Source: Prorocentrum cordatum (lineage: Eukaryota > Sar > Dinophyceae > Prorocentrales > Prorocentraceae). Taken from it: a DNA stretch of 64,000 nt. The DNA lies in the NCBI GenBank assembly GCA_963575745.1, contig CAUYUJ010021681.1, positions 42,501-106,500 of the forward strand, written 5' to 3'. Below the pieces are notes generated by a model that was not told where the DNA came from, searched no databases, and saw only the letters and a list, made by a program, of their open reading frames with translations. Position 1 is the first letter of the stretch, and every line of letters starts with the position of its first letter. Position numbers and translations under genes: made by a program. Below, in pieces: positions 48,201-59,479 of this stretch.

Positions 48201-48850
48201 GACGTCTCCACGGGGTCCAGAATTCGCCGCGCGGGGAGCTCCCGGAGCGGGACTGCATGCAAGCACGAATCCCTGACCGGGGCAATTCACCTGGCGTTTT
48301 TGTTTAAGCAGTGGCGAAGCGTCCTGGCTGGCCCATAGGCCCGCCGAAAAATGTTCTACGATTTGATTTGTGGTCTGCGCGACATGTTCTCAAAACCTTT
48401 TCTGGCCGAGAGTATATTGTTTGAGCGCGCCGGGCTCGTGCTCTAAGAACATCGCTTTTGCTCTCAGAACACTTTGGGTTCTAAGAAAAATTCGTGGTAA
48501 GCCTCTGAGAATGCCAGGACAGTCGGTCCTTCCTCAATCGGTGTTTGCACTGGCGGGGGCACGCGAAACGTCAGTGGTTAAGGATGGCCCGCCCCGGCCT
48601 TCCCCGCCCCCCCAAAACAAAAAGGGCGCCCTGCCCAGCTGCGATGGCAACGGGCACAATCCTGGTGGCGACAAGCGTCCAGGCGCGTCACGCCCCGACG
48701 ATGAGTGCGACGCGCACTGCGGCGCGGCGCCGCCGCTGCGGTAGAAACCACCGCGGCGCGCGGCGAGGGGGCAGCGCACGGGCCTGACACCCGCTGCGAA
48801 CACGAACGCTGCTGCCGACGACGCCGGACACCCAATGCAAGCTGCGCGCG
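48200..48850. other. Unassigned sequence 3' of the DIRS-like element
   Basis: No gene recognised. The words CTCTAAGAACATCGCTTTTG and CTCTCAGAACACTTTGGGTT-CTAAGAA near 48440-48490 form a weak tandem. Confidence 0.3.
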
Positions 48851-48857
48851 ACGGTAG

Positions 48858-49665
48858 CTACGCACGCGCGGAAACATGGTCCGCAGAGGGGGGCACGTGC
48901 GGAAACATGGTCCGCTGAAGGCCGATGCAAGGGGCGACGGGCGCGGATGCCAGCGACGCCGCCTCCCTGGCGGCAGCGCACTCGAGCTCCGGGCGGCCCA
49001 GGCATTCTGCGAATGCCCTGGAGGACCAGCCGCCCGCCCTCAAGATGTCGCTGAGGCGGCCTCCCGCCCTGCGGACGGTCTCCGCGCGGCCTCGCCGCAT
49101 GCACTTCGATGCGAGACCCTCCGGCTCAGGGATGCCCGCGGACCTGGCCGCGGGCAGCGCTTTGATTGCCCCGCCCACCAACTCACGACGCAGGCCGACA
49201 AAAGGGGAGCGCGCCAGTCGGCAGCCTGCCCAGGGCGGCCATGGGCGCGTGCACGGGGCATGTCGCCTGGCGCTCCGTGCACCAGCATTTACGCGTCACT
49301 CTGCACGGGTGCGGTACGTTTTTCCGCCTCCTGAAATGCAGCGTGGCGCTGCGTTCGCCGACGGCAAGCCTGGCCAGGATGGCCTTTGCGCAAAGCTCTT
49401 CGCCGCTGAAAACAAATCGCTGCGACGGGCTTGCGCGGTGGACCGCGACCCCCAGGCCCTCGGAAGGCAACCTGGGGGCGAAGGCGAAACACATGATGTA
49501 CAGCGCACGGAGCGTGGGGTCTGACACGTGTGGCAGAAGACGCAGGAGGTCGTCGTGCAATAGGTGGCGCTTCTCGGGGCGCTCCCGCGGGTTGCGCTTC
49601 GAGATGGCAGCGCGGGCTCCCCCGACTTCCCGCGCCCCGAAGCAGTCCGTATTCAGCCGTGGCAC
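48858..49665 (-). pseudogene. DIRS-like element: tyrosine recombinase, decayed
   Basis: This enzyme would integrate a circular cDNA copy without making a target duplication. Recognisable parts: LLRLLPHVSDPTLRALYIMC and PRLPSEGLGVAVHR (core start), a C-W-C...T-C-P-V-H cluster (CWCTERQATCPVH near 49259-49293), and a C-terminal block CMRRGRAETVRRAGGRLSDI-LRAGGWSSRAF, which is the Arg-rich RxxR-type segment. The position expected to hold the catalytic Tyr reads AFAECLG (about 48999-49022), with Cys at the likely Tyr site. A frame change at about 49180 splits the domain. The assignment is from pattern recognition of the family, not a search. Confidence 0.65.
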
Positions 49666-49984
49666 CTTCGCGCCAGGCGCGCCCCGGGCGAGCGCGCCGG
49701 CGCGTCGCCCCCGCGCCTCGCAAGCCGTTCGAAGTGCGCTTACGTAGTTGCTGAAGGTGCCGGCAGACTTGAAAGTGCACGACCGCGCCAGCAGGCCGGC
49801 CGTCCACGTCTGGGGCTAGCTCGTTGCCAGCGAGGCGCAGCCGGTTCTCGGCGAAACTGAACCAAGACTTCGCCGCCGCTGTCGCTGTGCCCAGGGAGCG
49901 AGGACACGAGCCCAGTAGCGCGCGCAGGCGCTCGCGCTCGCGCCACGACTGCGCGTCGTTAGTCCCCGCCGCGACTTGCCCGTG

Positions 49985-50620
49985 TTACCCCGAGGAGTTT
50001 GCCTGAATTCTTCCGAACAGCCGCACCTTCGCACTCAGCCTCGTTACAAAACTTTCCACGTTGTCGCGCCCCCAGCTGCACGTGGGCGGCTCGGGGGCGG
50101 GCGCGGATGACTCCGACGAGCTACTGCTGCCGCTGCTGTCGTTCGAGGACGAGGGGCTGCGGGCGCTCGGCGCGGTGCGCGGTCGCTTGCAACTCGGCGC
50201 GGCCCCGCGGACGCCGGGTGGCGGTGGCCCCGCCGGAGGGGCGCACTGCTGCGCGGCGCGCAACAGCCTCGCGCACCCGACGCTCGCCGCCTGCGCAGGG
50301 GAGCTGCGCGTCTGCGCGGCGCGCGCGCGCTCGCGCGCCTGGCTGCCAGGCCAGCACTGGCAGTCCGGCGCTTTACTGACGTCGTCGAGCGACATGGCGT
50401 CGTTGGCGACGAGGAGCTCCACAGCTTCGCGTATGGCGGCTGCGCAGAACGCAGGGAAGCGACGAGCAAGGGCATCGTGAAGACTCATGACACGGTGCGG
50501 CCTCGTCACCGAGGGGGGGGTGCCGCGCCGCGCGCTCGACAGAACTCGCTTGCGCGCGTGGCGGCCGCTGATCGCGCGCGGGCGCGCCCGACTGCCTCGC
50601 CTGACTTGCGCACGCCTCAC
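49985..50620 (-). pseudogene. DIRS-like element: linker between RNase H and recombinase
   Basis: An open frame of 211 residues. AFCAAAIREAVELLVANDAM is plausible coding. The C-terminal half is Ser/Pro-rich and low in complexity. It lies between the RNase H and recombinase regions on the same strand, so it is probably part of the same polyprotein. Function not recognised. Confidence 0.35.
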
Positions 50621-50641
50621 TTTGACCAGACCCCGCGCGGC

Positions 50642-51530
50642 TCATGGACCGCCATGCCACGCTTCAGGAGCGCGCCAAATTGATGCAAAACGCGGCGCGA
50701 CGCGCTCTGCGCCGAGGCGCCCGAGGAGGTCGTAAAACTCCCGCTGCGGCAGGTCAGCTATGTTGACCTTCGTGGGGACTCTGTCGACCCACGCCTGCCA
50801 ACCTTCGTCCATGGCGGTGGTCCAGAACGCGCGCGCGAAGCTGTTGTGATCGAAACAGCGGGCAGAGCCTCTCTTGGTCACTCCTTCCGCGACAATGTTA
50901 TCACTGAAAACTCTCACCCGTCTGCCGCGGATCAGCTCGACAACGAAACTCCGAGCGCTATCGCGAGGATTTCCAGCCCGGCGATGTGTGCGCCCCTTCT
51001 GTCGCGGAACAACCTGTCGCACCGACGCGCCAGGAATGGGCGGACGCGGGGCGAGTCCTGGGCGCGCGCCGCAGCAGCTCCAGCGGCGGCGCGGTGTCGC
51101 AGAACAAAATGCGGCCGTCCACCACCAATACCGCCGCTAGCCTCGCCGGCTCCCCTCTGGCGCCCGCGAAGAGCAGCGCCGGAGGGCGCTCGTCCGGCCG
51201 CCGCGCGCGCGCTTCGGACCGATTCAGCCTGAAGGCGTCGAGCCACCAGAGCAAGCTCTGCCGGGCCTGGTACCTGAGTGACGCTCTTCTCCTGTGCGCG
51301 CGGCAGAAGAGCGGCCTGCGCGGTCGCGTCGCGCGCCGGAGGGCGGCGCCGCACTTGCGTGCGAACTTGCTGCGGCCAGCCTCAGGGTAGCTCTCCCAAC
51401 TCTCCTGAAAGTATGCGTCGCGCCCCATGATGGCGCGCCTGCCAATTTTGACGCCTAGCCTGCGCGCGAGAGAGCGCGTAAGCTCGCGACTGGGCACTGC
51501 CACCCGCGCGCGCGCAGGTACCAGGCGCAA
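50642..51530 (-). pseudogene. DIRS-like element: RNase H-like domain
   Basis: The upstream half (50958-51530) has LLFAGARGEPARLAAVLVVDGRILFCDTAPP, where the first RNase H strand normally carries an Asp (here Gly, FAGARG). It continues in another frame (50642-51022) as IRGRRVRVFSDNIVAEGVTK-RGSARCFDHNSFARAFW and WVDRVPTKVNIADLPQREFY, with the FSDN Asp and the D-x-P/A-D motif retained. A frame change near 50960-51020 and the Asp-to-Gly change indicate decay. Confidence 0.7.
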
Positions 51531-52948
51531 GCCAGCCGCGGCCGCCGCCCGCGCCCAGGACCTCCTGGATTCGCCCTATCCACTTCCACATCTTCTGAGG
51601 CGCCGGTCGGGCACGGAAGCCGCCCGCCGCAATGCTAATCTCCAGGCCGAGCACGACGAGCGGGGCCCCGTGCTCTTGCTTGCTGGCCTTGACCGCGGTT
51701 GGCCCTAGAAGGCAGCGACCAAACATTGCGATGCAACCAAGGGCATGCTCCACTGAGTCCGGGTGGTCGATTGAAAAGAAATCGTCGACGTACCGGAGCG
51801 CTGGTATGTGAAGTACCCGGCGGGCTATCGCGGCGACAGCGGCCCCCAAGCGCTCCCAATTGTGCACGCTCGACACAGCGCCGAACGGGCACGCGCTGTG
51901 CCTCGCGGCAACGTGCTTCCCCTTGTGCATGAACGCGACCCAGGAGAGGTGATAAGGCCGCATCGATGTCCGCCTTTCAGAGCTTCGAGAGCGCGCGCCC
52001 CTCGCGGGCGAACAACGCGGCCAGCTCGAACAAACGGTCGATGGTGTCATGTTGCTTCTTTTCTGAAACACTCGTGGCAGCATTGAGCTCCGACGCCGTG
52101 TAGTCGTCCACTGCGCGGATCTTCCTGCTCCCATCGGGGCGCAGGCCCTGCGCCACCGCGAACCGAGGCGTCAATACCAAGCGTGCCATGTCCACCGACT
52201 CGAGTGGCTGCGGCACTGACATTCGCCCCAGCTCAGCGTCCTGCAAGGTAAGCCCGAACAGATCTTCGGCGAATTCGTCGCACTGGCTGCGCGCATCTAG
52301 CCGCTCGTTCCTCTTGTTGGCGCCGACCAGGGGGTCCGCGACCGCCACTGGCGCTTCTTCGCCGCCAGCCCACCCCACCCCAGACTTGGGTAGGGCACCG
52401 ACGAGCGGAGCACCCTGCACGAAGAAGTCGACCACCGCTGGGTCGCACCAGCCGGCCGACTTCAACAGCTTTTCAAACGACGGGCCGTTGACTCCCTCCG
52501 CGACTCTGGCGACCGAGGGGGTCGCCCGTTTTGCCCAGTTGGCAACCTCGCCCGACTCCTGCAGCGCTGCAGCAGCCTTCTCGATTTTGCACATAATTTG
52601 CTCCCAGAGCCGAATGACCTCGGCGGGGGAGCGCGCCGAAGACCAGCGCGCAGCATCCAGGACGTCTTGTGGCAACGCTGTACTGCTCTCGAACGGGGAC
52701 GACCCATCCTGTGCAGCGTTTATCACGAAATCGACAAAAGGCTTATCCTCAGCGCACTTATAACCGGCAGACGAGAGATTCGCAAACGCGCTCACGTCGA
52801 TGGACGCGTTCCCATTGCAACCGACCGCTGACCCTCTCTGCCCAGGCGCACTCTGGCATCCCGCCGGGCACGTTGCCCGAGACGCCGTCACTAGTGCCTG
52901 AGCCTGGTGGCAACCGGCCGCGACCAGACCAGCTACGCGCGCGCGCAA
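51382..52948 (-). pseudogene. DIRS-like element: reverse transcriptase, interrupted
   Basis: Fingers and early palm run in one frame from about 52948 to 51977, ending GSRKIRAVDDYTASELNAAT and FAREGRALSKL then a TGA. In the same frame KADIDAA (motif A, Asp present) follows. A short deletion then shifts to the frame HLSWVAFMHKGKHVAARHSA, CPFGAVSSVHNWERLG (motif B region) and ALRYVDDFFSIDH (motif C YVDD, about 51777-51797), then VVLGLEISI (the motif D/E region). The family normally has about seven more residues between DAAY and HLSW, so the lesion is one nonsense codon plus a deletion/frameshift near 51940-51985. The order RT, RNase H, recombinase on one strand identifies the class. Confidence 0.8.
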
Positions 52949-53390
52949 AATGGCGACCTCTGGGTTGCCCGCGCGATCCGCGACTCGCGCGCGTTTACTC
53001 GTCGGCCATCCACAGCCTCCGAAAGGCGCGAAACGTTGCGAGGCCCATGCTGGTGGGCGTTTGCTGGCCGGGCGCCTCTGGCGGCTGCAGCTGCGCGAAT
53101 GCGCCGGCCGGCGAATTTGACGCGGGTAAGCCTAAGCCCGCGCCGTCTTCTTCCTGACATGTGCGATGGGAGAAATCGCTGAACCACGCTGGTCGCGCGC
53201 GGCGCCGCGCGCCTGCACTGCGCCAAAATTTTCCGCTGCGCCCCCAAGCGAATTTGCAGCCTGCATTTCCCGGACGCGCGCATCGCGAGCACACCGGCGC
53301 TGCGGTCCCGCGGCAACTCAGCCAGCGCCTCGGACGAGCCTTCGATGGCGTCGTCTGCCACCCCATGCGGCGCGGCGCGCTTGCCAAGCC
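52933..53390 (-). other. Upstream region of the DIRS-like RT, coding uncertain
   Basis: Two overlapping open frames, rich in Arg, Ala and Gly. Neither shows a domain. It lies between a decayed coding segment (53757-54886) and the RT, so it may be part of the same polyprotein. Confidence 0.25.
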
Positions 53391-53756
53391 TGGCGCGAGA
53401 AGGTCGCGCGGCCGCGACTCGCGAGCGCTATCGACAAAACTGGGCTACCTGCGCGGGAGATAGTCAATGCGACGTCTTGCGCCGCTTCGGCGACGCGACC
53501 GCTCTCTCGTCCTTCACGTGGCCCCAGCCGCGGGTGCCCCCGTGCCAGCCCTGAGACGCGGAGGACCGCTCCCACTGGTGGCGCTTCCCAGCGCCCTGGC
53601 TGTCCGAGTGACCGCCCTTTGGGGTAGACTTCCAGCCGCCCTTGCCAGCGCCCTTGTGGTTGGACGCGGCCCTGCCGGCTGCCCTGCCAGTGGCTTCCGC
53701 CCTGCCACTGGGTCCCTTGTCAGCTTCGCCGCTGTCGCAAATACCCTCGGCGATGC

Positions 53757-54886
53757 TCAGCAGTGTGCGATCGATTTTTTCCGACGGCCGTGCTGAGCTT
53801 GAACTCTGGATCCCCCGCGATCGCCCTCTCCGCCCAGCTCTTGCGGGCGACCCCGTCGTATATAAGCGCCAGATGAACGCGTCACTTCTGCGCCCCCGCC
53901 TGCGCGAACTGCTACGAAGCGCGCGCGCTCGCGCGCTGGCCGCGAGCGTGAGCCTCGCTGGCCACAGTCATCACTGCCTCCTGATGCTGCATGATCGCAT
54001 GCGGCGGGAGATGGCGGAGCGCCACGGCCGCCGCTCCGTGCCTGCGATTTCGCGCCCCGCGACAGAGACCGGCTGCGGCGCGGCGCAGCGCCTCTGCCGA
54101 GCAATCGCACAGCTCGTGATAAACATACCCTTCTTGGGGTCGCTCGCCGGGGCGGCGCCGAGAGCGCGGGCGAGATCCCTGACTTCTTTCGAAGTCTCTG
54201 GCTCATCGTCTGCGCCATACGCGTAGCCGGGGCCATCCAGGCCGGAAGCCAGCGCTTCATGTCTGTAAAGACAAATGGCTCAGCAACCGCGCGTTTCTCT
54301 AACTTCCGCAGCTCTGAGGCAAGCCAATCGGCCATTTTGGCACGGTCGCAAACGGAACCGCGCGCGCGCGGGGCGCCGAACCGACGGGCGCGCTTGGGCC
54401 AGCCAGATTGCGGGAAGCCCGCAAGCGCTGGTGGCTTGGCGGTATCCGCCGAAAAGTTGACGCGCGCAATGCCCTGGCGCGCCGCGCGCTAGACCGCGGA
54501 GGCGCGCCGGGCGCGACGCCCGGCCTCCGAAGACGCACTGGCGCTGGGCCGCAACTTCTGCGCTGCTGACATGCATTTGGCCAGAAACGCCCTGTTCCCT
54601 GCCGTAGCTGCCCCGTCGCCTTCGAAATCCAACACTTACACTTGCGCAAGGACCTCGACCGCCCCTATTTCTTGCCGCGTGCACAAGTCCGCGACGGCGT
54701 CCAGCCATTCGGACGGCGCTTCTTTGAGTGACCCTTCTTTCGCGCAGTCAGCGCTGACGCTGCTAAGAAACTCGCGCGCCGCGGGCGTCGCGGGAGATCT
54801 CGCAAAACGCCGCGCGTCGAAAGCACTGATCGCGAACTTTGCTGAGCGCGTTACGGCGGTGCCGCGGAGCGCGGGCGGAGTGTGAA
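53757..54886 (-). pseudogene. Decayed upstream coding region of the DIRS-like element (possibly gag-like)
   Basis: One reading frame runs from about 54886 to 53757 with only two internal stops (TAA near 54636, TAG near 54490). It includes REFLSSVSADCAKEGSLKEA, EWLDAVADLCTRQEIGAVEV, VLDFEGDGAATAGNRAFLAK and MADWLASELRKLEKRAVAEP-FVFTDMKRWLPAWMAPATRM. The composition is protein-like and helical. I do not recognise a domain. Its position before the RT on the same strand suggests the first ORF of the element, but a neighbouring host pseudogene is possible. Confidence 0.4.
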
Positions 54887-54894
54887 CGTAAATG

Positions 54895-55815
54895 GCGATC
54901 ATCCCACAGAGGCCAGAAGTAGGCACAGTGCGTATTGACAGCGGGGACACTTGAGGGTCCGCCTGCCCAGATTGGCCAGTTGTAGACCGTAATGCGCACG
55001 AGAGCGCCCGGCACGTCGGAGGCCATGTCGGCCCCAGGCACAAAGACCTGGACGGGGCGCTTAATGGTTCGCCAGTCCGCGCCGGCCACCTGACGGCCAT
55101 GGGCAATGCGAAAGAGCCCAAACCACAGATGCCAATCGTAGGCCTGAGGCGGGTAGACACAGACGGTACACGAGAAGGCCCCTTTAATCCAACTCGCCAA
55201 CAGTAGGCCGCTGCGAAAGCGAGAGAATCCGAGCCTCAGGGGACAAAAGTAGGCCTGACGTGGAAACCTTGACGGGGCACTTTATGGTCCGTTTGTCTTC
55301 GTCGGCCGATAGTAGGCCGCGGAGAAGGCGAGAGCGCCCATTCCTCAGAGGCCAGTAGTAGGCATGAAGTGGATAGACCTTGACGAGACACTTTACGGCC
55401 CGTCTGTCCGCATCGGCCAATTGTAGGCCGTGGAGAGGGCGAGAGAACCCATCCTCAGAGGCCAATAGTAGGCTTGAGGCGAGTAGCCCCTGACGGGACA
55501 CACACACACACACACACACTGGTCCTTCAAACCGCAGTGGCCAATAGTAGACCGCGGTGAGGGCGAGAGAGCCCATGTCTCAGAGGCCAATAGTAGGCAT
55601 GCGGGGGATAGACACTGACGGGGCACTTCATGGTCCGTCTGTCCGCATCGGCCAATAGTAAGCCGCGGAGAGGGCGAAAGAGCCCATGCCACAGAGGCCA
55701 AGTAGCCGGCCTGAAGCATCATGACCTTGAGTGGACACGAAGTGGTCCGTGTAACCACACTGGCCAATAATAGGCTGCGGTGAGGGCGAATGAGCCCATG
55801 CCTCAGAAGCCGAGA
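54895..55815. repeat. 112-bp tandem repeat, about eight units
   Basis: The core of the unit reads CTCAGAGGCCAATAGTAGGC, then a variable part, TTGACGGGGCACTTTATGGT-CCGTCTGTCCGCATCGGCCAATAGTAGGCCG and GGAGAGGGCGAGAGAGCCCAT. Successive CCTCAGAGGCCA words lie about 112-120 bases apart (near 55345, 55455, 55575, 55687 and 55802). The leftmost units are more diverged. Both CCAATAGTAGGC and GGCCAAT occur twice per unit. One unit contains a (CA)11 tract at 55500-55522. Confidence 0.85.
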
Positions 55816-56094
55816 AGGCTCGGGGCGGATTGACCCAGGCGGGGCGCAAGGTGGACCGCCTGCCCTGGCAGGCGCAGGGAGCAGTCCAGACCCCAAAGGG
55901 GGCAGGCCCATGGGCCGCAGAGGACAGCCAGTTTTCGAGCTCGGCAAGAACGGGCGAGAAAGGCTGAGGGGCAGAACCACCCGCCTCGGCGGTTCTTCGC
56001 CCCTCAGGATAGTATAGCCATGACGCGCGAACCTGGAGGAGGGAGGGGGAACCTGCACGCAAGGGGGGGGGGGGGGGGGCACGGCTGGGGCCCA

Positions 56095-56460
56095 ACGGGC
56101 AGCGGGCCAACGCGCGCCCGCGGCAGTAGCGAACGCCTGCGCGGCGCCGCGGCGCGCGCGCGTCACCGACGGGCCTCGCGAGCACCTGCGAGCCCCGCCT
56201 GCGCAGCGGCGCGGCGGCGCAGCGACGGCGCGCGCGCGCGCTCGGGCCCCGCCCCGCGCGCGCGCGCCTGCCGCAGGACGCGCGCCGCGCGCGGCGCCTG
56301 CCGGCCGAGCGGCTTCCCGCTGCCCCCCCGCGGATTGTGCCCGCGGACAAGCGAGCTTGTGCGCCCGCCGCAGCCATAGCGCCACAGAGCGACCGCGCGC
56401 GTCCTCAGACTGCTCCGCGGCCGCGGGGCGAGACGCGGGATTGGCTGCGCGCGGGCCCCT
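56095..56460. repeat. Very CpG-rich GCGCGC segment
   Basis: Many runs of alternating GC (GCGCGCGCGC) with GGCG/CGCC words, preceded by a run of about 20 G at 56064-56080. No gene signature. Arg/Ala frames on both strands are compositional. Confidence 0.6.
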
Positions 56461-57301
56461 GCGATCTCCCTGCGCTGACGATCGCGCTGACTTTTCAAAA
56501 GGCCCGCGCCCTGGATTCGGTCCACTCCTGGGCGCCACCGCGCGCCCCTGGAGCTCGTCGCGCGATTTCCCTGGATGCCTCTGGGGGGCGCTTTGGAACG
56601 CGCGCCTCCCACGCGCCCCAAGGGCAACCCTGGCGCCATCACGAGCCCCTCGTGGGCCGTCCTTGTGGCCCTTGCGGGTCGGCCCACGCGGAGCGCGAGT
56701 GAAGCGCCAAAAATGACCCAGCGATGTTCGCACGCGCTGCTCGTCAGCTGCCAGAGGGCCCTGGGCGCGCCAGGGGGCCCACGGCCCAACGGCCAACGCG
56801 GCCCGAAAGAGGCTCTCGCAATCCCTCCAAGATTGGCACGCGAGGAGAATATCGAACAGCCACCACTCGGCCCCCCCTCGCAAAACGCACGAATGGCCCC
56901 CCAAGACAACAGGCAAACCCCAAAAACGTTCCCCCGATCCCCGGGACGCCCGCAATGCGCCCCCAGGCGGCCCCCAGCGCCCCCGCCCCCGCCCCCTGAA
57001 GGCGTCGGCGGACATCTCGTCGGTTCTCCGCGCGCCCACGATTGATCGATCGGCCCAGGGGAACGACCGCCCGCTTCCAGCGCGCAGCGTAGTCCGAACT
57101 GGCACTTCAGCCCGGAAGCTCAACTCGCCTCGTCGACGTCAGCCCTTCGCCAACTTCGACGCCGGTGTTTTGCGTGGCGAGATGCGACCTGGAGCGGGGG
57201 CCCCCTCGGCCGTCGACGGGGCGCCGCTCCGCCCCGCCGCGCGCCCGCAGAGCCGCGGACCACCGAGGCCTCTGAGGGGCGCTGCCTCGTCAGCAACGCA
57301 G

Positions 57302-57510
57302 ATTGAGGCCTCCTAGTCGACAGGGTCGGAGGATCGCGCCGCATTGCCGACGCATCGGCAATGCCTCGGCGACGCATCGGCCATGTGCCTGCCGTGCGTT
57401 GTCGACGTGGGCGATGCCTCGGCGACGTCGACGCGAAACGCACGTGGGCTCCACGCCGAGCCGCCTCGGCGATGCATCTGCGATGTGGCGCCGACCCTCC
57501 GGCCCCATTT
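57302..57510. mobile_element. Fold-back element, GCATCGGCGATG family, copy 7
   Basis: GAGGCCTCCTAGTCGACAGG-GTCGGAGGATCGCGCCGCAT at the left, a core of GACGCATCGGCAATGCCTCG-GCGACGCATCGG words and GGGCTCCACGCCGAGCCGCC, and a decayed right arm GCGATGTGGCGCCGACCCTC-CGGCCCCAT. Confidence 0.7.
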
Positions 57511-57669
57511 TTAACTTGACCTCGACAAGATCTCCCCTACATCCTGGGGCACCTCCACGAACGCCCCCGCCGCGCGCGGGGAGTGGCCGCGCCGCCGCTG
57601 TCTGCGCAGGGCAGGGGCGCCGGGCGCGCCGCCGGGCTCTAGGGCGCACGATTGCGCAGGAAACATCTG

Positions 57670-57800
57670 GCATTCGGCCCCTAGAAGCCTCCAGGAAGCC
57701 CGAAGAGGCCCAACGAGGTCCCAATAACCCCCCCAGAAGCCTCCAGACGCCCAAGGGGGCCCCCAAGACGCCCCCAGAGGAGGCCCCCAGGAGCCTTCCG
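57670..57800. repeat. CCAAGAGGCCC minisatellite, short block
   Basis: GAAGCCTCCAGACGCCCAAG-GGGGCCCCCAAGACGCCCCC units over about 130 bases. Confidence 0.7.
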
Positions 57801-58004
57801 AACTGCTTCCGGAGAGCCCGCGACGAGCCTCCCCGCGAGATCCACGCGGGCATCCCCGAACGCACGGGCTGATCGAGTCGCGCCCAGCCGCGGCGACGGG
57901 CAGGGCCCCCGAAAGCGAAGCTTTCTTCTCCGTCTCCTCCGTCGCACATCCCGAAAAGACCATCAGAAATCGGAGTACTGACCCTTGCGCCAGATCGTGA
58001 CCCC

Positions 58005-58258
58005 CCCTCCTCCTACTGCTCCTCCTCCTCCTCCTCCTGCTCCTGCTCCTGCTCCTCCCCCTCCTCCTCCTCCTCCTCCTCCTCCTCCTCCACCACCACC
58101 CCCCCTCCCCCCCCCCCCCGCCTCCTCTTCCTCCTCCTCCCCCCCCCCCCCCTCGCCATTTCCCCCCCCTCCTCCGCTCGCCCCCTTCCGACTCTCACCC
58201 ATCCTTCCCCTCCCCCCTCCTCCCCCTCCCCCCTCCTCCTCCTCCTCCGCTTTCTCCA
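58005..58258. repeat. (TCC/TCCTGC)n polypyrimidine array
   Basis: About 250 bases of TCC with CTGC and C-run variants. Confidence 0.93.
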
Positions 58259-58259
58259 T

Positions 58260-59290
58260 CGCTGTTTCCCCATTTTTCACCGGTTTCGTCTTCCCTCTCG
58301 CTCTGACCCCCGCTGGGCCTACTTCGACGGTGCGATTTGCATGCCCCGCATGTCAAGGTGCCCTTCTTGTCTTCGCGCGCAACGTTGCTACTGTCCACGG
58401 AGAAAACCGACTTCGGCAATTTCTCCCGGCACTTGCCACTGCAGCGATAGGTTTGCCAACTGCGCACCGTGAACCCGTCGGCAATGCAATCTAAGCCTGC
58501 AATTTTGCTCTTCCTCGAAGCGTTTCACTGCGAGGGTCGTCGCTGACGCGCTGCTGCCGAGCGAACTCCTTCTAGCACGACGCACGCGTCAACACTCGCT
58601 TCAACCGCTTCCTCTCGTCGGCTACTCCCTTCGCGGTCTCGCCGCGTTTCACGCAGTCCTCGCGCGCCGCCCCCCTCGCCAGACGACGCGTCGCCTGGCG
58701 TCGACTCAACGGGCCCCTCTCCTCCCGAGAACTCACCCTGCATCCTGGCGCGCAGCACTTCAACGGCTCCGCCTCTGCCTCCGCTTTGCGTTTCCCATCG
58801 TTGGACTCACGCGTCGACTTCCCGCGTTCTTCCGCGCATTTCCGACGCAGCCGCGCTCCCGCTGAATTGCGTCTCTCCTGTGCATCAGACACTTCCGCCT
58901 GCGCGTCAAAAACCGCCAGGCACGTCTGCCTCTAACATCGCACTCTTAATGCGCTGTCCTTCGACTTCGCGTCGGCCGCGAGCGACTTTTGCGTTGCCTT
59001 GACATCGGTGCACTAGGCGCAATACAAGGCCCGAGTCTTCTTCGACTCCTCCCCGTCGCCACTATTTCCCACGCCGCCGTCGCCGCTCCTCCGGGCGCGC
59101 CCGTCGCCCTCCGCTTTCGTAGCCCATGCGGTGCTCGTTGTGCGCCATTTCTCCTCCCGGATCTTCATCTCCGCAGTGCCCTCTCTGCAGGAGGCCGCCC
59201 TCTCCTTCCGCTTAAACTCGTACTTCGTGAACGCTTCCACCGGCAGCCTACGCCGGCACCGCTCGCGCTGGTCTCGCAGCATCAGCTTCG
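58260..59290 (-). pseudogene. Helitron-like protein: Cys-rich C-terminal modules
   Basis: On the minus strand two module types are readable. Near 59180-59282 is RCRRRLPVEAFTKYEFKRKERAASCREGT. Near 58340-58500 is LDCIADGFTVRSWQTYRCSGKC-REKLPKSVF...KKGTLTCGACK. Each has the layout C-x2/3-C, LP-(V/K)-(E/S)-F, basic spacer, C-x2-C, suggestive of repeated zinc-binding units. Several Cys are lost (for example ASCREGT where a second Cys is expected), and frame changes separate the modules. I associate such tails with dinoflagellate Helitron-type helicases. A function in DNA or protein binding is inferred. Confidence 0.5.
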
Positions 59291-59479
59291 CCGCCCACTA
59301 ATCCCAATCCACGCCCCCCCCTTTCTGGAGCCCCGAAACAGCGCGGCGACAGACCGCGCGGTGACCTCGAGACCCCCCAAGACCTCGCAGCACGGTCCGT
59401 CACCGCACGGTCTCGGGACCCCGGATGCCCCGTGCCCGAGACATCCTCGGAGGACGACCCGAAGACTCACCGCGCGGAG

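Noticed and set aside
55393-57123. A 576-codon minus-strand frame
   Set aside because: The first part is GC-compositional and the last part translates the 112-bp tandem repeat in shifting frames. No domain is visible.
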